Shown here one piece after another: positions 11,340 through 23,900 of a DNA stretch of 64,000 bases. The DNA comes from Nephrocerus scutellatus (Eukaryota > Arthropoda > Insecta > Diptera > Pipunculidae), in contig OX352763.1 of assembly GCA_947095585.1 (NCBI GenBank), forward strand, positions 105,751,908 through 105,815,907, written 5' to 3'. Numbering within the stretch: the first letter of the stretch is position 1; each line of letters starts with the position of its first letter. Made by a program: the position numbers and the translations under genes. The notes beneath the pieces are model-generated. The model was not told the origin of the DNA. It saw only the letters and a program-made list of their open reading frames with translations, and searched no databases.

Positions 11340-11885
11340 CTTTATAGTCGGATCTTAGTCCTAAATTCCGAATTTCATGCGAATCGCTTGAGAAATTGCT
11401 TTATTCCAGATATTCCAGACAATAATGATCATATTCCAGAATTTCCATAGGAACAAGTCTTATAGTCACATATTAGTCCTACATTCCGAGTTTCATACGA
11501 ATCCCTTGAGAAATGGCTTGGTTCCAAAAATCCCAGACCCTATTGGGCAGATCCCAGAATTTCCATAGGAACAAGTCTTATAGTCACATATTAGTCCTAC
11601 ATTCCGAGTTTTATACGAATCCCTTGAGAAATGGCTTGGTTCCAAAAATCCCAGACCCTATTGGGCAGATCCCAGAATTTCCATAGGAACAAGTCTTATA
11701 GTCACATATTAGTCCTACATTCCGAGTTTTATACGAATCCCTTGAGAAATGGCTTGGTTCCAAAAATCCCAGACCCTATTGGCCAGATCCCAGAATTTCC
11801 ATAGGAACAAGTCTTATAGTCACATATTAGTCCTACATTCCGAATTTCATGCGAATCGCTTGATAAATTGCTTTGTTCAAAAACT
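11340..11885. repeat. 118-bp tandem array
   Basis: Direct units start at TATAGTCACATATTAGTCCT (11461, 11579, 11697, 11815), spaced 118 bp, with an older unit at about 11342. The three central units are almost identical, differing by single bases (for example GGGCAG against GGCCAG); the outer units are more diverged, as expected of an array growing in its middle by unequal exchange. Confidence 0.9.
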
Positions 11886-11929
11886 CTAGTTCCTCATGAC
11901 CAAATCCTATTGGATATTAAAAAACGTAA

Positions 11930-13650
11930 CTTAACATCTGTTAAATAGTGACATTTAACATTTGAGTTTTTGAACATGTACCCCCTTAAACCTTGGAGTG
12001 AGACGTTGTCACGTCAAAACAGTTCACCGGCGAAAGAAAGCAGCTTGGGAGAAGAATCTCGTCCGTGAACTAAAACAGTACAGAGAGGAAGGACCGCACC
12101 AGGCGCGGAAGTTCAACCAAAGAGTCCTCGGTATGACGCAATATACACCGCGTTGCAAAGGCATCTTAGAGCGATGGGAAGAGCACTTTCATGAGTTGCT
12201 AAATGGCCAGTTAACTGAGGAATTGGAGGCTACACCAATGACCGAAAATCATACTGTGCTGCCGCCACCAAGCATAGACGAAATTAGTAGAGCGATAAAT
12301 CGGCTCAAAAATAATGGGGCCCCAGGATCTGATGGGATCCCAGTGGAACTGACAAAAATAGGAGGCCCCACATTAAACCAAGCAATTCATGAAATAATAG
12401 TGCACGTATGGGAGGAAGAAGCTATGCCAGAAGACTGACAAAGAGGCATCCGGTGCCTCATACATAAGAAGGGATATTATTCACATATTCTTCAAGACAG
12501 GATAGCCCCATACGCTAAAGTCATCACTGTTCCATACCACTGTGGCTTCATCCCAGGCAAATCAACAACTGAAGAGATTTACACCCTTAGGCAGGTGATG
12601 GAAAAATGTCAAGAGTTTCAAAACTCACTAAACCATCTTCTTAGAGACTTTAAAGCCGCCTATAGCTAGAGTATAACTTTATAAAGCCATGAGAGAATTC
12701 GGCATCCCAAATAAACTGACACGACTATGTAGGTTGACCATGACCAATGCCAAGTAAAATATCCGGATTACTATCAAGCCCATTCAACCTCAATAACGAG
12801 CTCCGACAAAGGGGATGGACTGGCCTGCTTCCTCTTCAACCTGGCGTTGGAGAAAGTGATTCGAGGCTCTGACCTACCTACCGGCGAAAGGAACAATCCT
12901 CTATAAGTCCATTCAGATACTGGCTTACGCAGATGATATTGACATCGTTGGTAGAAACCAAAGAGTTGTACAGGAAGCTTTCATCCAGATAGAGCAGGCG
13001 GCATGAAATCTGGGGCTGCACATAAATGAGAGCAAAACAAAGTACATGGTGGCCACGTCTGCGAGTAGAAAATCCAACATTGGTCCCCCAATTCAGATAG
13101 TGGAGCGCGAATTTGAAGTATAGTGCAATCCTTTAACTATCTCGGGTCAACTATAGCAGCCGATAACAGCATGGAACCAGAAATACGCGAACGGTTGCTT
13201 AAAGCCAACAAAGCCTACTATAGCCTGTCAAGACTCTTCAAATCCAGGAAGTTAACCATAACATTCAAGCTGCTGATATATAAGACAATGGTCATACCAG
13301 TACTTACATATGTATCCGAGACTTGGGTGCTAAACAAAAAGCATTCTAACCTCTTAGCTGTGTTCGAGAGAAAAGTCTTACGGTGGCCCCGTAAGTGAGG
13401 AAGGACGATTCCGGAGACTCTATAATGATGAGATCTACAAGCGGTACCGCGATGTCGAAATCGGGACCGGTGAAGTGACTTTTTGGGGGAGGCCAGTACC
13501 GGATCCCGGTTGTAGAGCCAAATATTATGATGAAATGCACCACCATCGAAGTAGAATGGGAATCATCGATTGGGATGAGACAACCCAAAAAGCTTCTAAG
13601 CATAATGTACGAAAACTAGTACGTAGTAGCACTGATAATGGAATTCGATT
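11930..13650 (+). pseudogene. RTE-like non-LTR retrotransposon, family C
   Basis: An open stretch at 11998-12438 reads the region before RT: ILERWEEHFHELLNGQL, then EISRAINRLKNNGAPGSDGI, which is RT motif 0/1 of RTE-like elements. Frames then shift; CGFIPGKSTTEEI is near 12543, ADDIDIVGRN (catalytic box) near 12930, and an open stretch at 13123-13398 reads FNYLGSTIAADNSMEPEIRE, with LIYKTMVIPVLTYVSETW, the typical C-terminal region. A further frameshifted piece has YNDEIYKRYRDVEI near 13420. Missing bases between 12440 and 13120 and several stops make it non-functional. The endonuclease domain is absent (5' truncation). Relatives: 34080-34830 and 60250-60580. Confidence 0.85.
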
Positions 13651-14099
13651 CCCAAGATATGTACATACTACATACTAAAAATAGGAATTAGAATTAAGCA
13701 CTTTTGAATAGCATACTTGTAGGCTATAAGATTTATTAGATTATTTTAAATGTAACGGCCTTGTATGTTTAAGTCATTATGTACTGGCCAAAAATGTAGT
13801 TAAACCGGTTTGTGTGGTTTGTCTGGTTTGTGTGTAGGAACATGACTGTAAATTTTTTTAGAATATGACTCATTACATATATGAGTATTGTTAGTTGTAA
13901 ATAATTAAATAAGGCTACAATTTTCTGTTCTTTTCTGGGTATTTCTGTCTATAAGATTAGAAGTTTCTGGAAACTTTTCAATGAGCATAAAAGGTGGCGT
14001 TTGCTGTAGAGGATTCATTCATTGTTTAGAATTAAATCAGTCAAGTTGTTAAAGTTCTTTCAAAGTAATACTGCTAAGAGAATTATAGTGAAATACAAG

Positions 14100-14525
14100 T
14101 GTTGTTGTAATAAGTTTTTTACAAAAAGTTTTGTCTATCGGAGATACACATGTGTATTAAATTTGAAGAAAATCGGGTTATTTTTTTTAAAAATTTATGG
14201 GGCCTCACGAACCCGGGCCCGGGGTCTCCCAATTTTTTACAAAAAGTGTTGTCTATCGGAGATACACATGTGTATAAAATTTGAAGAAAATCGAGTAAAA
14301 TTTTGTAAAATATTTGTAGGGGGGCCCACCGACCCCATGGCCCGAGGGTCCTCAAATTTTAATAGAAAGTGTTGTCATCGGAGATATGCATGTGTGTTTC
14401 AATAAAATAGGACTTTGGGAAGTGGGTCAAAAATTGATCGCAAGATTCCATGACACACAAATCCACAAATCCACAAACCCACAAACACACGGGCAAGTGA
14501 AGTTAATATAGAGAATTTAAAAAAC
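14100..14525 (-). repeat. TR1 repeat family, truncated copy
   Basis: Reverse orientation relative to 3262-4280: three units (TTTACAAAAAGTGTTG, GGAGATACACATGTGTA, GGGCCCGGGG) followed by GATCGCAAGATTCCATGAC, a CCACAAA simple repeat and the end GTGAAGTTAATATAGAGAAT. The other end is missing at 14100. The open frames across it (14022-14405 and 14119-14355) recur wherever TR1 occurs and carry no known domain. Confidence 0.85.
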
Positions 14526-14539
14526 GACCAAGGTCCTTG

Positions 14540-16495
14540 TAAGCTGGAAAATAAAGGCAAAATATATGTAAATGACTAACAAAGAGTAGCAAATAATAGA
14601 CTTGCTAAGGCCCCAGCAAGGTGAAAAGAAGGGCAAAAAATAGCGAATGATTAGAAAACTAAAAGATCTGTGAAAAGAACAGAACGAAAGTAAAATAGCG
14701 TTGGACGAGCTGGATACAGGGATGCATCAATTATATGATCCTAAATGAAATAAGCGTTGCATTTAGTTTAAGCAGACAAAATTAACTACGAGTCTTCTTT
14801 CACCGCTCATTAGGTGCGCGGTGGTGGTGGAGTTTCCAAGCTCGTGAAATTGCTTGACGGTCAAGACGGACATATTTTTGCTTAATACCGCAAGGTGGGA
14901 AAGCAGGAGGGGTTTAACTCATCTAACCATAAATCTTGATATCCAGTACCGATTGGCGGCTTTACTCTTTAAAAATCGAAAGAAAAAATATTCTAATTGC
15001 GGCTTACACTCCATGTCTAACATGATAGACCAACTCAGCCTAAGCCATGTCAACCCGCCTATAGCGAACCGCATTTTTCTAACTCATACTTTGCCTTTCT
15101 TTGTCTCATAATTTTCACAAAATCTTCAGCTTCCGATCCTCAATTGCTAATTACGCGCAAACAAAGACTATACCAACCTAACAAACACATAGGGCTAATT
15201 TTAAATGCGATCCTCTATTTCCCGCACTGATGACAAAGATGATGATAACTTCCCGGCAATTGAGATGATTCTTGACAAACACAACGACTGCAGTGAGGTG
15301 AAGTGATGAAGTATTCAAATTTCAATTGAATTGTGATCATCCTTTCATTTGCGGCGAGCCATGATGACGATATCCGACCGACTCAAATGAAAGCTGCGGC
15401 ACAGGACAAAATCATAAAGAAACAACAAAGCAAGCAAGGACCTAATCAAAATGACAGCTCTCGCTCATTAGGCAGCTAGAATATTTTTCAAAGCGGATGA
15501 AATGCGAATGATCGGCAATCGCGAACGAAAAGGACGAGATCATCATCTGATGCTGATGTCAGTATGTGTCAGATCATTTAATTTTTTGGTGTCGGCGAGG
15601 CTTTTAATTTGCATTTCCTATTTCATCTTCATCCTCCATCCTCCATCCTCCATCGCGATCGCTTTCGCTCTTCATCACCATGTAAATGGTATAATTATCC
15701 CACTTGATCTTCGACCGACGCGCTCGTCTGTCTAATTGTGAAAAGCTATTCTAGCGTGAAATCCATTAGAGGACCGCGGCTCGAGAGTATCGAATTCGAA
15801 CGAAGATGCGAAGTCCTCCTCCTCCTCCTCCTGCTCTTGAATTCATTCCCAAACTCATTCTTGTCGCCGTTGTCGTCTCGTCACACAAACTAACCGGAGA
15901 TGTCATTCATTCACTGCGGCCGGCACACAACAAAGTTGATTGTCTACGACTCTACGAGGTACATAAATGTCCGTAAAGTTCATGGCATCCTTTCGGCGGG
16001 CTCTTATCTCATTTGATCGCACATCACCGCACTGCGCGAGGCCGCCGCAACCATTGGCCACCATCAGTCTAAATGCAAATTCGTTGCTTCGCGGTGCTTT
16101 TTGTCAGAACTCATTTTGCACCACTTGTGAGTGTGTGTGTGTGTGTACTGTGTTTCTCCACGACAGGATAACAACAACAACGTCACCACAAGTGAAACCA
16201 GATACTGCTGTTTGTGGTGCGCAAATGATCCTAGGAAGTTACTACAATGAATGGAGCATCAGTCATGAAAGGACGAAAATTACGATAAAAACAATTATTG
16301 TTGGCTGCTATGTATATTTGTACAGCCCTAGTAAAAGCGTCGAAAGGTTATAAAGGCAGAGCTGGCGAGCGATTTTTGTTTGTCAGGAGTTCTTAATGCG
16401 GGGTTTTGATCGGGAAAATGATTTATTAAAACTTAGGTGAGAACTATTCTAAACCCTAGCTCATAAAAGTGAAAAAGAGGTACATGAGTCGGATA
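14540..16495. other. Unique non-coding DNA
   Basis: No transposon motif seen. Contains short simple repeats (CTCCTCCTCCTCCTCC near 15815, a GTGTGTGTGTGT run near 16133, CATCCTCCATCCTCCATC near 15632). The frame at 15967-16353 has no recognisable domain. GC content is visibly higher than in the flanking transposon debris. Candidate intron/regulatory DNA only. Confidence 0.45.
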
Positions 16496-16499
16496 TCAT

Positions 16500-17060
16500 G
16501 AGCCATCATGACGGACCAAAGGACTCCCAAAACATTCCCAAAAGACCCTCCCAGACCATCACCAAAAGACCTTTTAAAGACCCCTTTAATGCCTTAAAAC
16601 CCTCGAAAAACCTTAAAAAAACGCCAAAAAACTCCCAAAGCATGCCCCAAATACCACCAAAAGTCCACCAAGAGATCCTTAAAAGACTCTCAAGAGACCA
16701 CTAAAAGACCCCCTAAACACTCCCAAAGCATGCCTCAAATACCACAAAAAAGAGTCAAAAGACTCCCAAAAAATTTCCCAAAACTCTGACTAAAGACTTC
16801 ACAAAAAATTTTCAAAAAACCCTGAAATATACCCATAAGACCCCCAAAAGATACCCAAAAGACACCCCGACAACCTCCGAAAGTACTAACAGAAGTCTCT
16901 AAAAATACCCTCGAAAGACTACCAAAAGACCCCAAAAATACCATCTAAAGACTCTTAAAAAGATTTTCCAATTATATTCTCAAAAGACTCCAAAAAGACC
17001 CCCAAAACCTCCATAAAAGACTTCCAAAAAGACCGCCAAAAGACCTCCAAAAGGGTTTAG
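16500..17060. repeat. Degenerate CCAAAAGACC/CTCCCAAA array
   Basis: About 550 bp built from variants of a 10-12-bp word (CCCAAAAGACC, CTCCAAAAGACC, ACTCCCAAAGCATGCC). The CTCCCAAAGCATGCC string recurs (about 16635 and 16720), hinting at a higher-order unit of about 85 bp. Strong strand asymmetry: almost no T or G runs on the plus strand. Frames at 16498-16704 and 16735-16944 are artefacts of this composition. Confidence 0.8.
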
Positions 17061-17151
17061 TGGTTTATATACTGGATATTGGTTTGATCAGAACTGCGTA
17101 CGGGTAGTGGAATAATTAAATCACTTTAGAACCACTCTACTAAAAGAAGTA

Positions 17152-18431
17152 AAGGGTCCGCCATCTAAAGCTTTTTTTTTCAACTAGTACTTATTTCATG
17201 AATGGTAACACATAGCTCATGTCTGATTTGACAAATAATTAGTTGTATCCTTCCGCTGAACGAATATGGTTGTGTATACGCTTGAACAACGCTGGGAAAT
17301 ATTGCGACATTACTTTGAAAATCATGGTAATGTTGCAGAATGTGTGCGAAAATTGCGTACGGATTTTGGAAGAAGAGAAGCACCGTCAGCTCCGTATGTT
17401 CGTTATCTTGTGAAAAAAGTGAAAGAAACTGGCATCCTCATCGATAAACCAAAGCGTGAAAAGCCAAAAACAGTGCGTACACCCGAGAATATTGATGCTG
17501 TGGCAGAAAGTGTGCGTGAAGCGCCATCAACATCAATTCACCGTCGTTCTCAACAATTGAACATTTCGGAGACATCATTGAGACGAATTTTGCATAAAGA
17601 CCTTGGTATGACGCCATACAAAGTCCAATTGGTTCAGGAGTTGAAGCCAACTGACCATCCAATGCGTTTTCGCTTCGCTGAGTGGGCCTGCGATCGACTT
17701 ACAGAAGATGCCGATTTTGCCAAAAAAAATCATCTTTTCGGATGAAGCTCATTTTGATCTTGGCGGGTATGTAAACAAGCAAAATTGTCGCATTTGGGGC
17801 ACAGAAAACCCGCACGCATACATTGAAAAGCCGGTACACCCAAAACGAGTCACTGTTTGGTGCGGATTTTGGTCCAGAGGCATAATTGGGCCATTTTTCT
17901 TCGAAAATGAGCAAGGAGTGGCCGTTACAGTCAATGGCGATCGTTATCGGGCCATGTTGAACGAATTTTTGTTCACAAAAATTGAAGAGAAGGATATTGG
18001 CAACATTTGGTTTCAACAGGACGGCGCTACGTGCCACACAGCCGAAGCTACTCTCGATGTTTTGCGCCCTGTTTTTGAAGATCGCATTATCAGCCGCAGA
18101 GCTGATGTCGTTTGGCCACCTCGGAGCTGCGATTTGACACCGTTGGACTATTATTTGTGGGTTGCCCTAAAAGATAAGTGTTACGCCGACAAGCCAGAGA
18201 CAATTGACGCTTTAAAGGACAATATTCGTGAAGCCATTGGTGAAATACAGCTGCACACAATCCATAATGTGCTTAAAAATTTGACCGATCGTGTAGGCTA
18301 CTGCATGGCCAGCCGAGGCAGCCATTTGAATGAAATTATTTTCCATTATTAACCGGAAGGATTGTACTTTCAAATAAAAAAAGAAATTTGAGAAAATATT
18401 CAGTAGTTTTTTTGTTATTTGGCGGACCCCT
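17152..18431 (+). mobile_element. DD41D mariner transposon, near-complete
   Basis: A 1280-bp element. Left terminal repeat AAGGGTCCGCC (17152) and right terminal repeat, read on the other strand, AGGGGTCCGCC (ending 18431), one mismatch in 11. TA dinucleotides flank both sides (17150-17151 and 18432-18433), the target duplication of the Tc1/mariner superfamily. It holds one transposase gene (17266-18352). Length, TIRs and TA duplication are all standard for a mariner. It sits just after the CCAAAAGACC array. Confidence 0.92.
17266..18352 (+). pseudogene. Mariner transposase (DD41D), one frameshift
   Basis: Transposase cuts at the terminal repeats and inserts at TA. The N-terminal helix-turn-helix region starts MVVYTLEQRWEILRHYFEN and continues through a second helix-turn-helix (about codons 80-115, SIHRRSQQLNISETSLRRIL). 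The catalytic part has DEAHFD, QQDGATCH and DLTPLDYYLW; 41 residues separate the second catalytic D and the D before YYLW, so DD41D, the group typified by the rosa element of tephritid flies (family knowledge). The frame changes at 17726-17733, a run of eight A; with seven A the two halves would be continuous. No other stop is seen. Start chosen at the first ATG after the left TIR; stop TAA at 18350. Either a very young inactivation or a homopolymer sequencing error. Confidence 0.9.
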
Positions 18432-18439
18432 TATAACTT

Positions 18440-18835
18440 CGAAAATGTTAGAATCATTACAGGTTTCCAAACTGTGGAATGCCTAGTTTGGACTGAAAGG
18501 ATACCTAAGGAAACTAGGACTAGAAGAAGATTGCACTCGCTGGTTGTACGTAGTGGTGGAGGTCATCTTTTCAACGGAAGCTTAGATACTATCCGACAAA
18601 AATGGGAACATGTCGGAACCCATGCGATATCGGAATCTGAGCGGCATTCACTGAATCCACTGTGCCATTGGTATATATTTCTAGAGACTAGTGTGGGAAG
18701 CGCAATACATTCACATGGGTCGCAGTACTACAATTTCCTAACAATCATAATGCTGGTAGTTAGTTGTCTTAATGAGAGCCTCAAATAGCTCTTGAGTGCG
18801 CCGTTTTACAACCATAGTCCTCGAAAGACCTAGTG
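18440..18835. other. No recognised feature
   Basis: A 104-codon frame at 18474-18788 has no recognisable domain. Probably old repeat debris; a segment near 18795 (GAGTGCGCCGTTTTACAACC) is weakly like part of the module at 35065-35201. Confidence 0.35.
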
Positions 18836-18839
18836 ACGT

Positions 18840-19570
18840 CATCAGTAACTTAGATTTATTATATCCAACCGGTAGCATTCAGGTACGAGATCAGATCGCT
18901 AATCGCGTACCCCAAAAACTTCTTCAGCTCGGGAAAGAAAGGTTTGCTCAATTTGCAAAGTTGGAAGCTTGACAGGGCTGCACATTTACAGAGATAAACG
19001 ATGAGAGTTTCTTTGTCACTACCATCCATGCAACTCCTGCAGAAGATATTGTGCGGGATTCATAGTTTGACTCCGTGGCTGCCCACTGGCCAATTCCCTG
19101 GGACTATCACAACGACTCTGGATATGGCTTCCAGTCATCTGGTAGATTTATTTTTATTATATGTAGGCCACATCGCTCTCGATGCAGAACAGTTGGTCAA
19201 ACCATTCTACCTTAGTTGCGCCTTGTTGGTATGGTAGGTGAGAACACGTTTTCTGATGGAGCTCAATGGACAGCAGATTCGCTTTATGTAGTCGGTGTCC
19301 AATGTAAAGTGACGCCCTTCTTCGCCTTCTCATTGCTTCTCATTGCGTCAATGTCTCTGTGTCTAAGGTTAAATCTACGCTTTGGCTTACCAATGGCAGT
19401 TCAGCTTGGCCTACAAGTTTCGAGTTGTTGCTTGTCGGAATAATGGATTGAATTGCAAATGGCTGTCTACGCATATGCCAACCCTTCCAGCTATTACGGT
19501 ACTATGAGCTAGCGCCCTCCATGCCTCCCTAATCGCTGATCTCCGCCTGATAGATGCTGGTGCAGTGGGT
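18840..19570 (-). pseudogene. RNase H-bearing non-LTR retrotransposon, 3' end, family F
   Basis: On the minus strand, from 19570 downward: an RNase H piece (ISAIREAWRALAHSTVIAG, then ICVDSHLQFN), a frameshifted middle, and a C-terminal region reading PVGSHGVKL, a stop, then IPHNIFCRSCMDGSDKETL, YLCKCAAL, and ending ISYLNATGWI. The CRSC-x-YLCKC arrangement is the cysteine knuckle that follows RNase H in I/R1-type elements, and the terminal TGW is characteristic. Several frame breaks; no RT. Distinct in sequence from the 7140-8095/25250-26025 family. Confidence 0.75.
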
Positions 19571-19814
19571 AGCTTATAGGACCGTGAAAGATTAAGTTTT
19601 CTAAGAAAAGGATAAAGAACAGAAAATTTTATTTATTGGATGTATGGAAGGGTTAATGTTATTCGAGCTTTAAGACTCTAAATCTGCTAATCTAACATTC
19701 ATAAAACGGGAATAGTCAGATTATCCGCCAAGTCTCATGGAACATTAGGTTAGTAAGCAAGACGTCTTGTGCGTCTTATATTGTTTGCACCTAAACGGAA
19801 TGGAGCCATAATAT

Positions 19815-19965
19815 AAAGCCATGTCCGAAAAGTGAATTAAGAAGCTTTCCATGACACTGTTATTATTCTTCATTATCGAGAAGTGGGACCGTGAAAAATA
19901 TTTTTCGAATTTTAAACCTCCCGCTCGGTAGTCCAATACACTAACCACTAGAGACTAGAGCCGTT
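19815..19965 (-). mobile_element. SINE, diverged copy
   Basis: Matches the 62702-62999 SINE in the order AGTGAATTAAGAAGCTTTCC, GAGAAGTGGGACCGTGAAAA, then a decayed B-box region (TTTAAACCTCCCGCTCGG) and A-box region (ACTAACCACTAGAG). Older and more mutated than the other copies. Confidence 0.65.
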
Positions 19966-20009
19966 ACAAATACATAATTACTTTAATAGTCTTCAAAGGT
20001 GGCAAAGCC

Positions 20010-20840
20010 TTGATTGTTTCTTCGTATTTCTTTCAGGTTGACCTTCTGCTTGGAAGACTTAAACATCTCTTCATCCGTTACACGCCCTTTAGGTCGTCAG
20101 AATATTCGTAGTTCTCCGACAAAATTGAGCTTCCTCCATTTAATTCCCAAAGAGAACGCGATTCCTCCTCACATGTTCTGCGCTACATTTCTCTGGGACG
20201 TGTCCTCACTGTTCGACCTGCCTTAGTGAGGGGATTCCATTACAAATTTTTGGATGGATGGATGGAGTTGTTTTCGCGTCGTAGAGTGAGTCTTATTTAC
20301 TGCCACTTTCTTCTCCGTACTTTCTTTACTAACAATACTTTTTCGAATTGATGTTGGGTTGAGCATGGGTACTGAAAGTGCCCAGGGTTTTTTGGCTGTG
20401 TTGGCAGCTTCTAGATTGTAGGTCATCAGATAACGGCCCAGCCAGCGTTGTCGAAGATATCATAGTCCATCAAGTTCCATCGTAACCCTCCATCAGTCAC
20501 TGATAATCACCAGAAACAACTTTGGTGACTGTATATACACCACTGTGGTACTCCATTCTGGACATCAAATTCCTTTGATGCCTTACCATTGTATTAAACG
20601 TGACATTTATGTAGCCCGACCAACCAACCATCGGCTATGAGTTTTCTAAGGATACCTCTTCTGCGCAAGGACAACCAGCTAGAATCAACAATCAAGCTGT
20701 CGAGAGGTTTTTCGAAGATATGTAGTAGATGTAGTGGACCACTACTTGACTCATGGCTCTGTTATGATCCATAACGTGGTTATGCGGTCGATGCAGAAGG
20801 ATCTAGAGCGAAAGCCTGCCTCTTCTACGTCTCAAGTTGA
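20010..20840 (-). pseudogene. RTE-like retrotransposon, family D, old copy
   Basis: Colinear at nucleotide level with the better copy at 39770-41850: TCTAGAGCGAAAGCCTGCCT (20804), GTAGATGTAGTGGACC (20725), GGATACCTCTTCTGCGCAAG (20651), ATTGTATTAAACGTGACATT (20589) and, at the 3' end, GTGAGGGGATTCCATTAC (20225) all find counterparts there. Minus-strand translation gives RRRGI, KCHV and NGVPQWC-like pieces of the RT. Heavily mutated. Confidence 0.75.
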
Positions 20841-20989
20841 ATCTTATTACGCACGGGAAAACGCTAAGAGTAGCAGCTATAGACATTTTATAAATAATTG
20901 TAGAAATTTAGACTTCAAGGAGACTAACGTCGATCTTCTTCATAGAAGATTCTATTTCTATTTAGATTGTTTTGACTTCAAATGAACGA

Positions 20990-23900
20990 GCGGTAAGTTC
21001 AAAAGTGCTGGAAATAAAAACCGAGGAGACCGTTATTTTTACCAAGTTATAAATCATTGTCCTCTTTATTGGAAGTCTTTATTTAGATGCCTGTGCAACC
21101 CGAATGCCAATTTGAAAGCATTCGAAAGAGCTGAAATTTAGACATCGAGGAGGATATTCCTCCTTTTTAGGCGATTAAGTCTCCAAGAAGACCTTTAGTG
21201 GCCATCGATTCACCCGGAATTAATTTCTCGATTCCTGGCTTCAATTCAGAAGCGCTTAAGTGGTAAATTGGTAGCATTTTTGGAACAAAGAGACTGCCAA
21301 AGAAATCGATAACTTCACCTGGAATGAGAAAAATCTCACCACACCCAGTGAAAAACGAGGAAGCTTTAAGATGCGGTGGTTACATACAGAAATTCTGTAA
21401 GTTCCGCGCATTGGTTGCCTTACGTCCACTGAACTGCTCTTACAGATGGGAAGCTTTCTTAATTGTCCACGCTATGATGATGACTTCTCGCACTGAGCCT
21501 ACATTAGCGGATTTTACGATAGCTCCCACCCTTCAACCAATGATGGCCAGAATATTGCTGATGCTATGTTACCGCCGCAATTAATGGCTACTTTCAGGCC
21601 AAGTGAACATTTGTGTTACGCGTTGTGTTGTGTGACGATTGTTCGTCCACCATAATTTCAGTTATATTAACGCACTCTTTTTCGATTGTGACAGTCGCAG
21701 AGCCTTAGCGTAAATGATTGCTTAACGTTCGTGATATATTGTTGTTGTAGTTCTTACCTATTTTGTTATTACGCGGAGGCTATTTCTAACACAGCGGCGG
21801 ACAACAATCATATTGTGTGTGTCCATCTCGTGCAGTGTAGCAATTTTCCATAGCAGGAAAATGTCACAATGGCATCATCATCATCATCCGCAACAGCAAA
21901 TTAAGCGTGGGCGTTTTGTTTTGGTTCCACCGCTTGGAGAAAGTTGTCCAACTCCTCCTGGGCTGAGTTCGGCTAATGAATCGAGTGAAATCTTAGAAAA
22001 TTGTCGTCTGCAGCAGCAGCAAAACGTCAAATGAATCAAATGGAGGTGGCGTTCGTTCGCTATGTCCCTTACCGCTCCCTCGTCTCTCCGCCTTTATAAT
22101 CCGACCACCGTCCAACAATATGCGACGTTTGGACGACATAACAGTCATTAAGGTCTCTACGGCAGCACAATCGAGTAGGGTCTCAATTATTATCATTTTG
22201 TAGCTTGCGGTTCAGGTCGTCGTGGCCGTCATCGCCGCCGTGGTTGGTTGTCTATCTCATGTGTATACAGCCTGGGAAATCACGTTCACGTTCATTCCAT
22301 CGCAATCGCAATAATAATTGAGTTTAATTGAGTGATTGACGTTTTTAGAGAGTGCTCGCTCACCCACGATACATGCGCCGGGCGAAGCGGTCGATCGACA
22401 CACGCACACCTCACTTCTTGCTCATTCTCTCCCCTTTGTCACCCTGTCGACGATTGCCAATATATATGAGAACCAAAGGCTTACAACTCAACAATTGAAA
22501 TTGCAAACGGCGACGGCCCACCAACGAACCGTCAAGGAACCAACCAAACAACCAACCAACTCAATCGCCGATGTGCTGAGGGTGCTTGCGCTATGTACGG
22601 AGTAAAGCATCAGAATATAGACACACAGACGGATGGACAAACAAACAACCAACAGGCGGCGGCATAAGCATCAGCATCGGCACTCCGAATTGGAGTGGGC
22701 CTCTGAACAAGTCATCGCATCAACCAAGAGCCAATCCAGGAAATCAGAGCGATCATATTTTTATGAGTAAGTGGTATGCCAAGATTGCCAAGAAGTACCA
22801 AGGAACCAAAAGCAGTAAGCAGTAAGCACCAACGTCGTGATGGCGGCGGCGACGACGATCGTCAACGGCATCAGCTTGCAATGTTTCCACTGCATGATGG
22901 TTGGTGGTCTTCCCAATTAGAGCCCTTTTGGTTTTTTTCGTCGGTTTTGTTGTTGTTGTTTTTTGTTGTTAATAAAAACCGACGACCATCATCCACAAGA
23001 GATCCGTCGATGATGGACGGACTCGGAGGAGTCCCCTTATTGCTATACATATCGACAGCTGCATTCGCACTGACAGACTACATATCTGTGTGTCGTCGCG
23101 TCTTGAGCCTAATACAAGGAATTTCACCCGTACGCCCAGCTTCGCCGCACACCACCCGCCCGGCGAAAGCGAAACGAAAAATTTAAATTTAATTGAGAGC
23201 TGCGTCGCGACAGCGAATTAAGCAATTTTCGTCCGATGAGTTGAGCCCTCCCGGTTGAGGTTATGCGCCGAGTCGTCGTACGACGTTTGATACAGAAAAC
23301 GCTCAAAATCGAAATAAAAAATGGCTGACATAAGGGTGATTGATTACAGAAATGTTTTTGGTCCAATTATTGTTGGGAGAGCTATATAGTGAGCTCACTC
23401 TAGTAGGCTGCTCGGCCAAAGGTCATCCAAAGTTCAGCCAGCAGTAAATCACTCCAAGTAATTGCATGGCGAGAGATTGCAATAAATATTCACAATTTAT
23501 TGTGTGCATGTGTGAAGAAAGTATTAGGGGTTTGAGTGCGTGCAAGTTTAAAGTTAAGCCTCACAGTGCAATTTTAATTTTTCTTTGAGCAAAGGTTGAT
23601 AACCATCATCAATAACTACCCTGTAGAAATACGGAAAGTACTCGTTCGTAATCTCAGCGAGAAGAGAACACCAAGGAACAAATGGTACAGCCAGACAAAC
23701 CTATACGTAAAGGCAACATTTGCACAACAGCTAAGACGAAAAATGAAATAACTAAAAAGTTAATCAAACAACCCTTACCAAAAATTTCTTTTTTATTTAG
23801 TTTTACAAGGGCGGTCAAAGCAGGTGTAATAAAATGCTGTATATGTGCACATTTATGATACATTTTGGGAACTTGTGACTTTCACGTAATTTTACATTTT

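Noticed and set aside
11340..11885. CRISPR array
   Set aside because: 118-bp contiguous repeats without unique spacers, in eukaryotic DNA; a minisatellite.
14022..14405. Conserved small protein repeated in several places (CINFKENRVNF-type frames)
   Set aside because: These frames are translations of the TR1 repeat unit; they occur on both strands wherever TR1 lies and show no purifying pattern.
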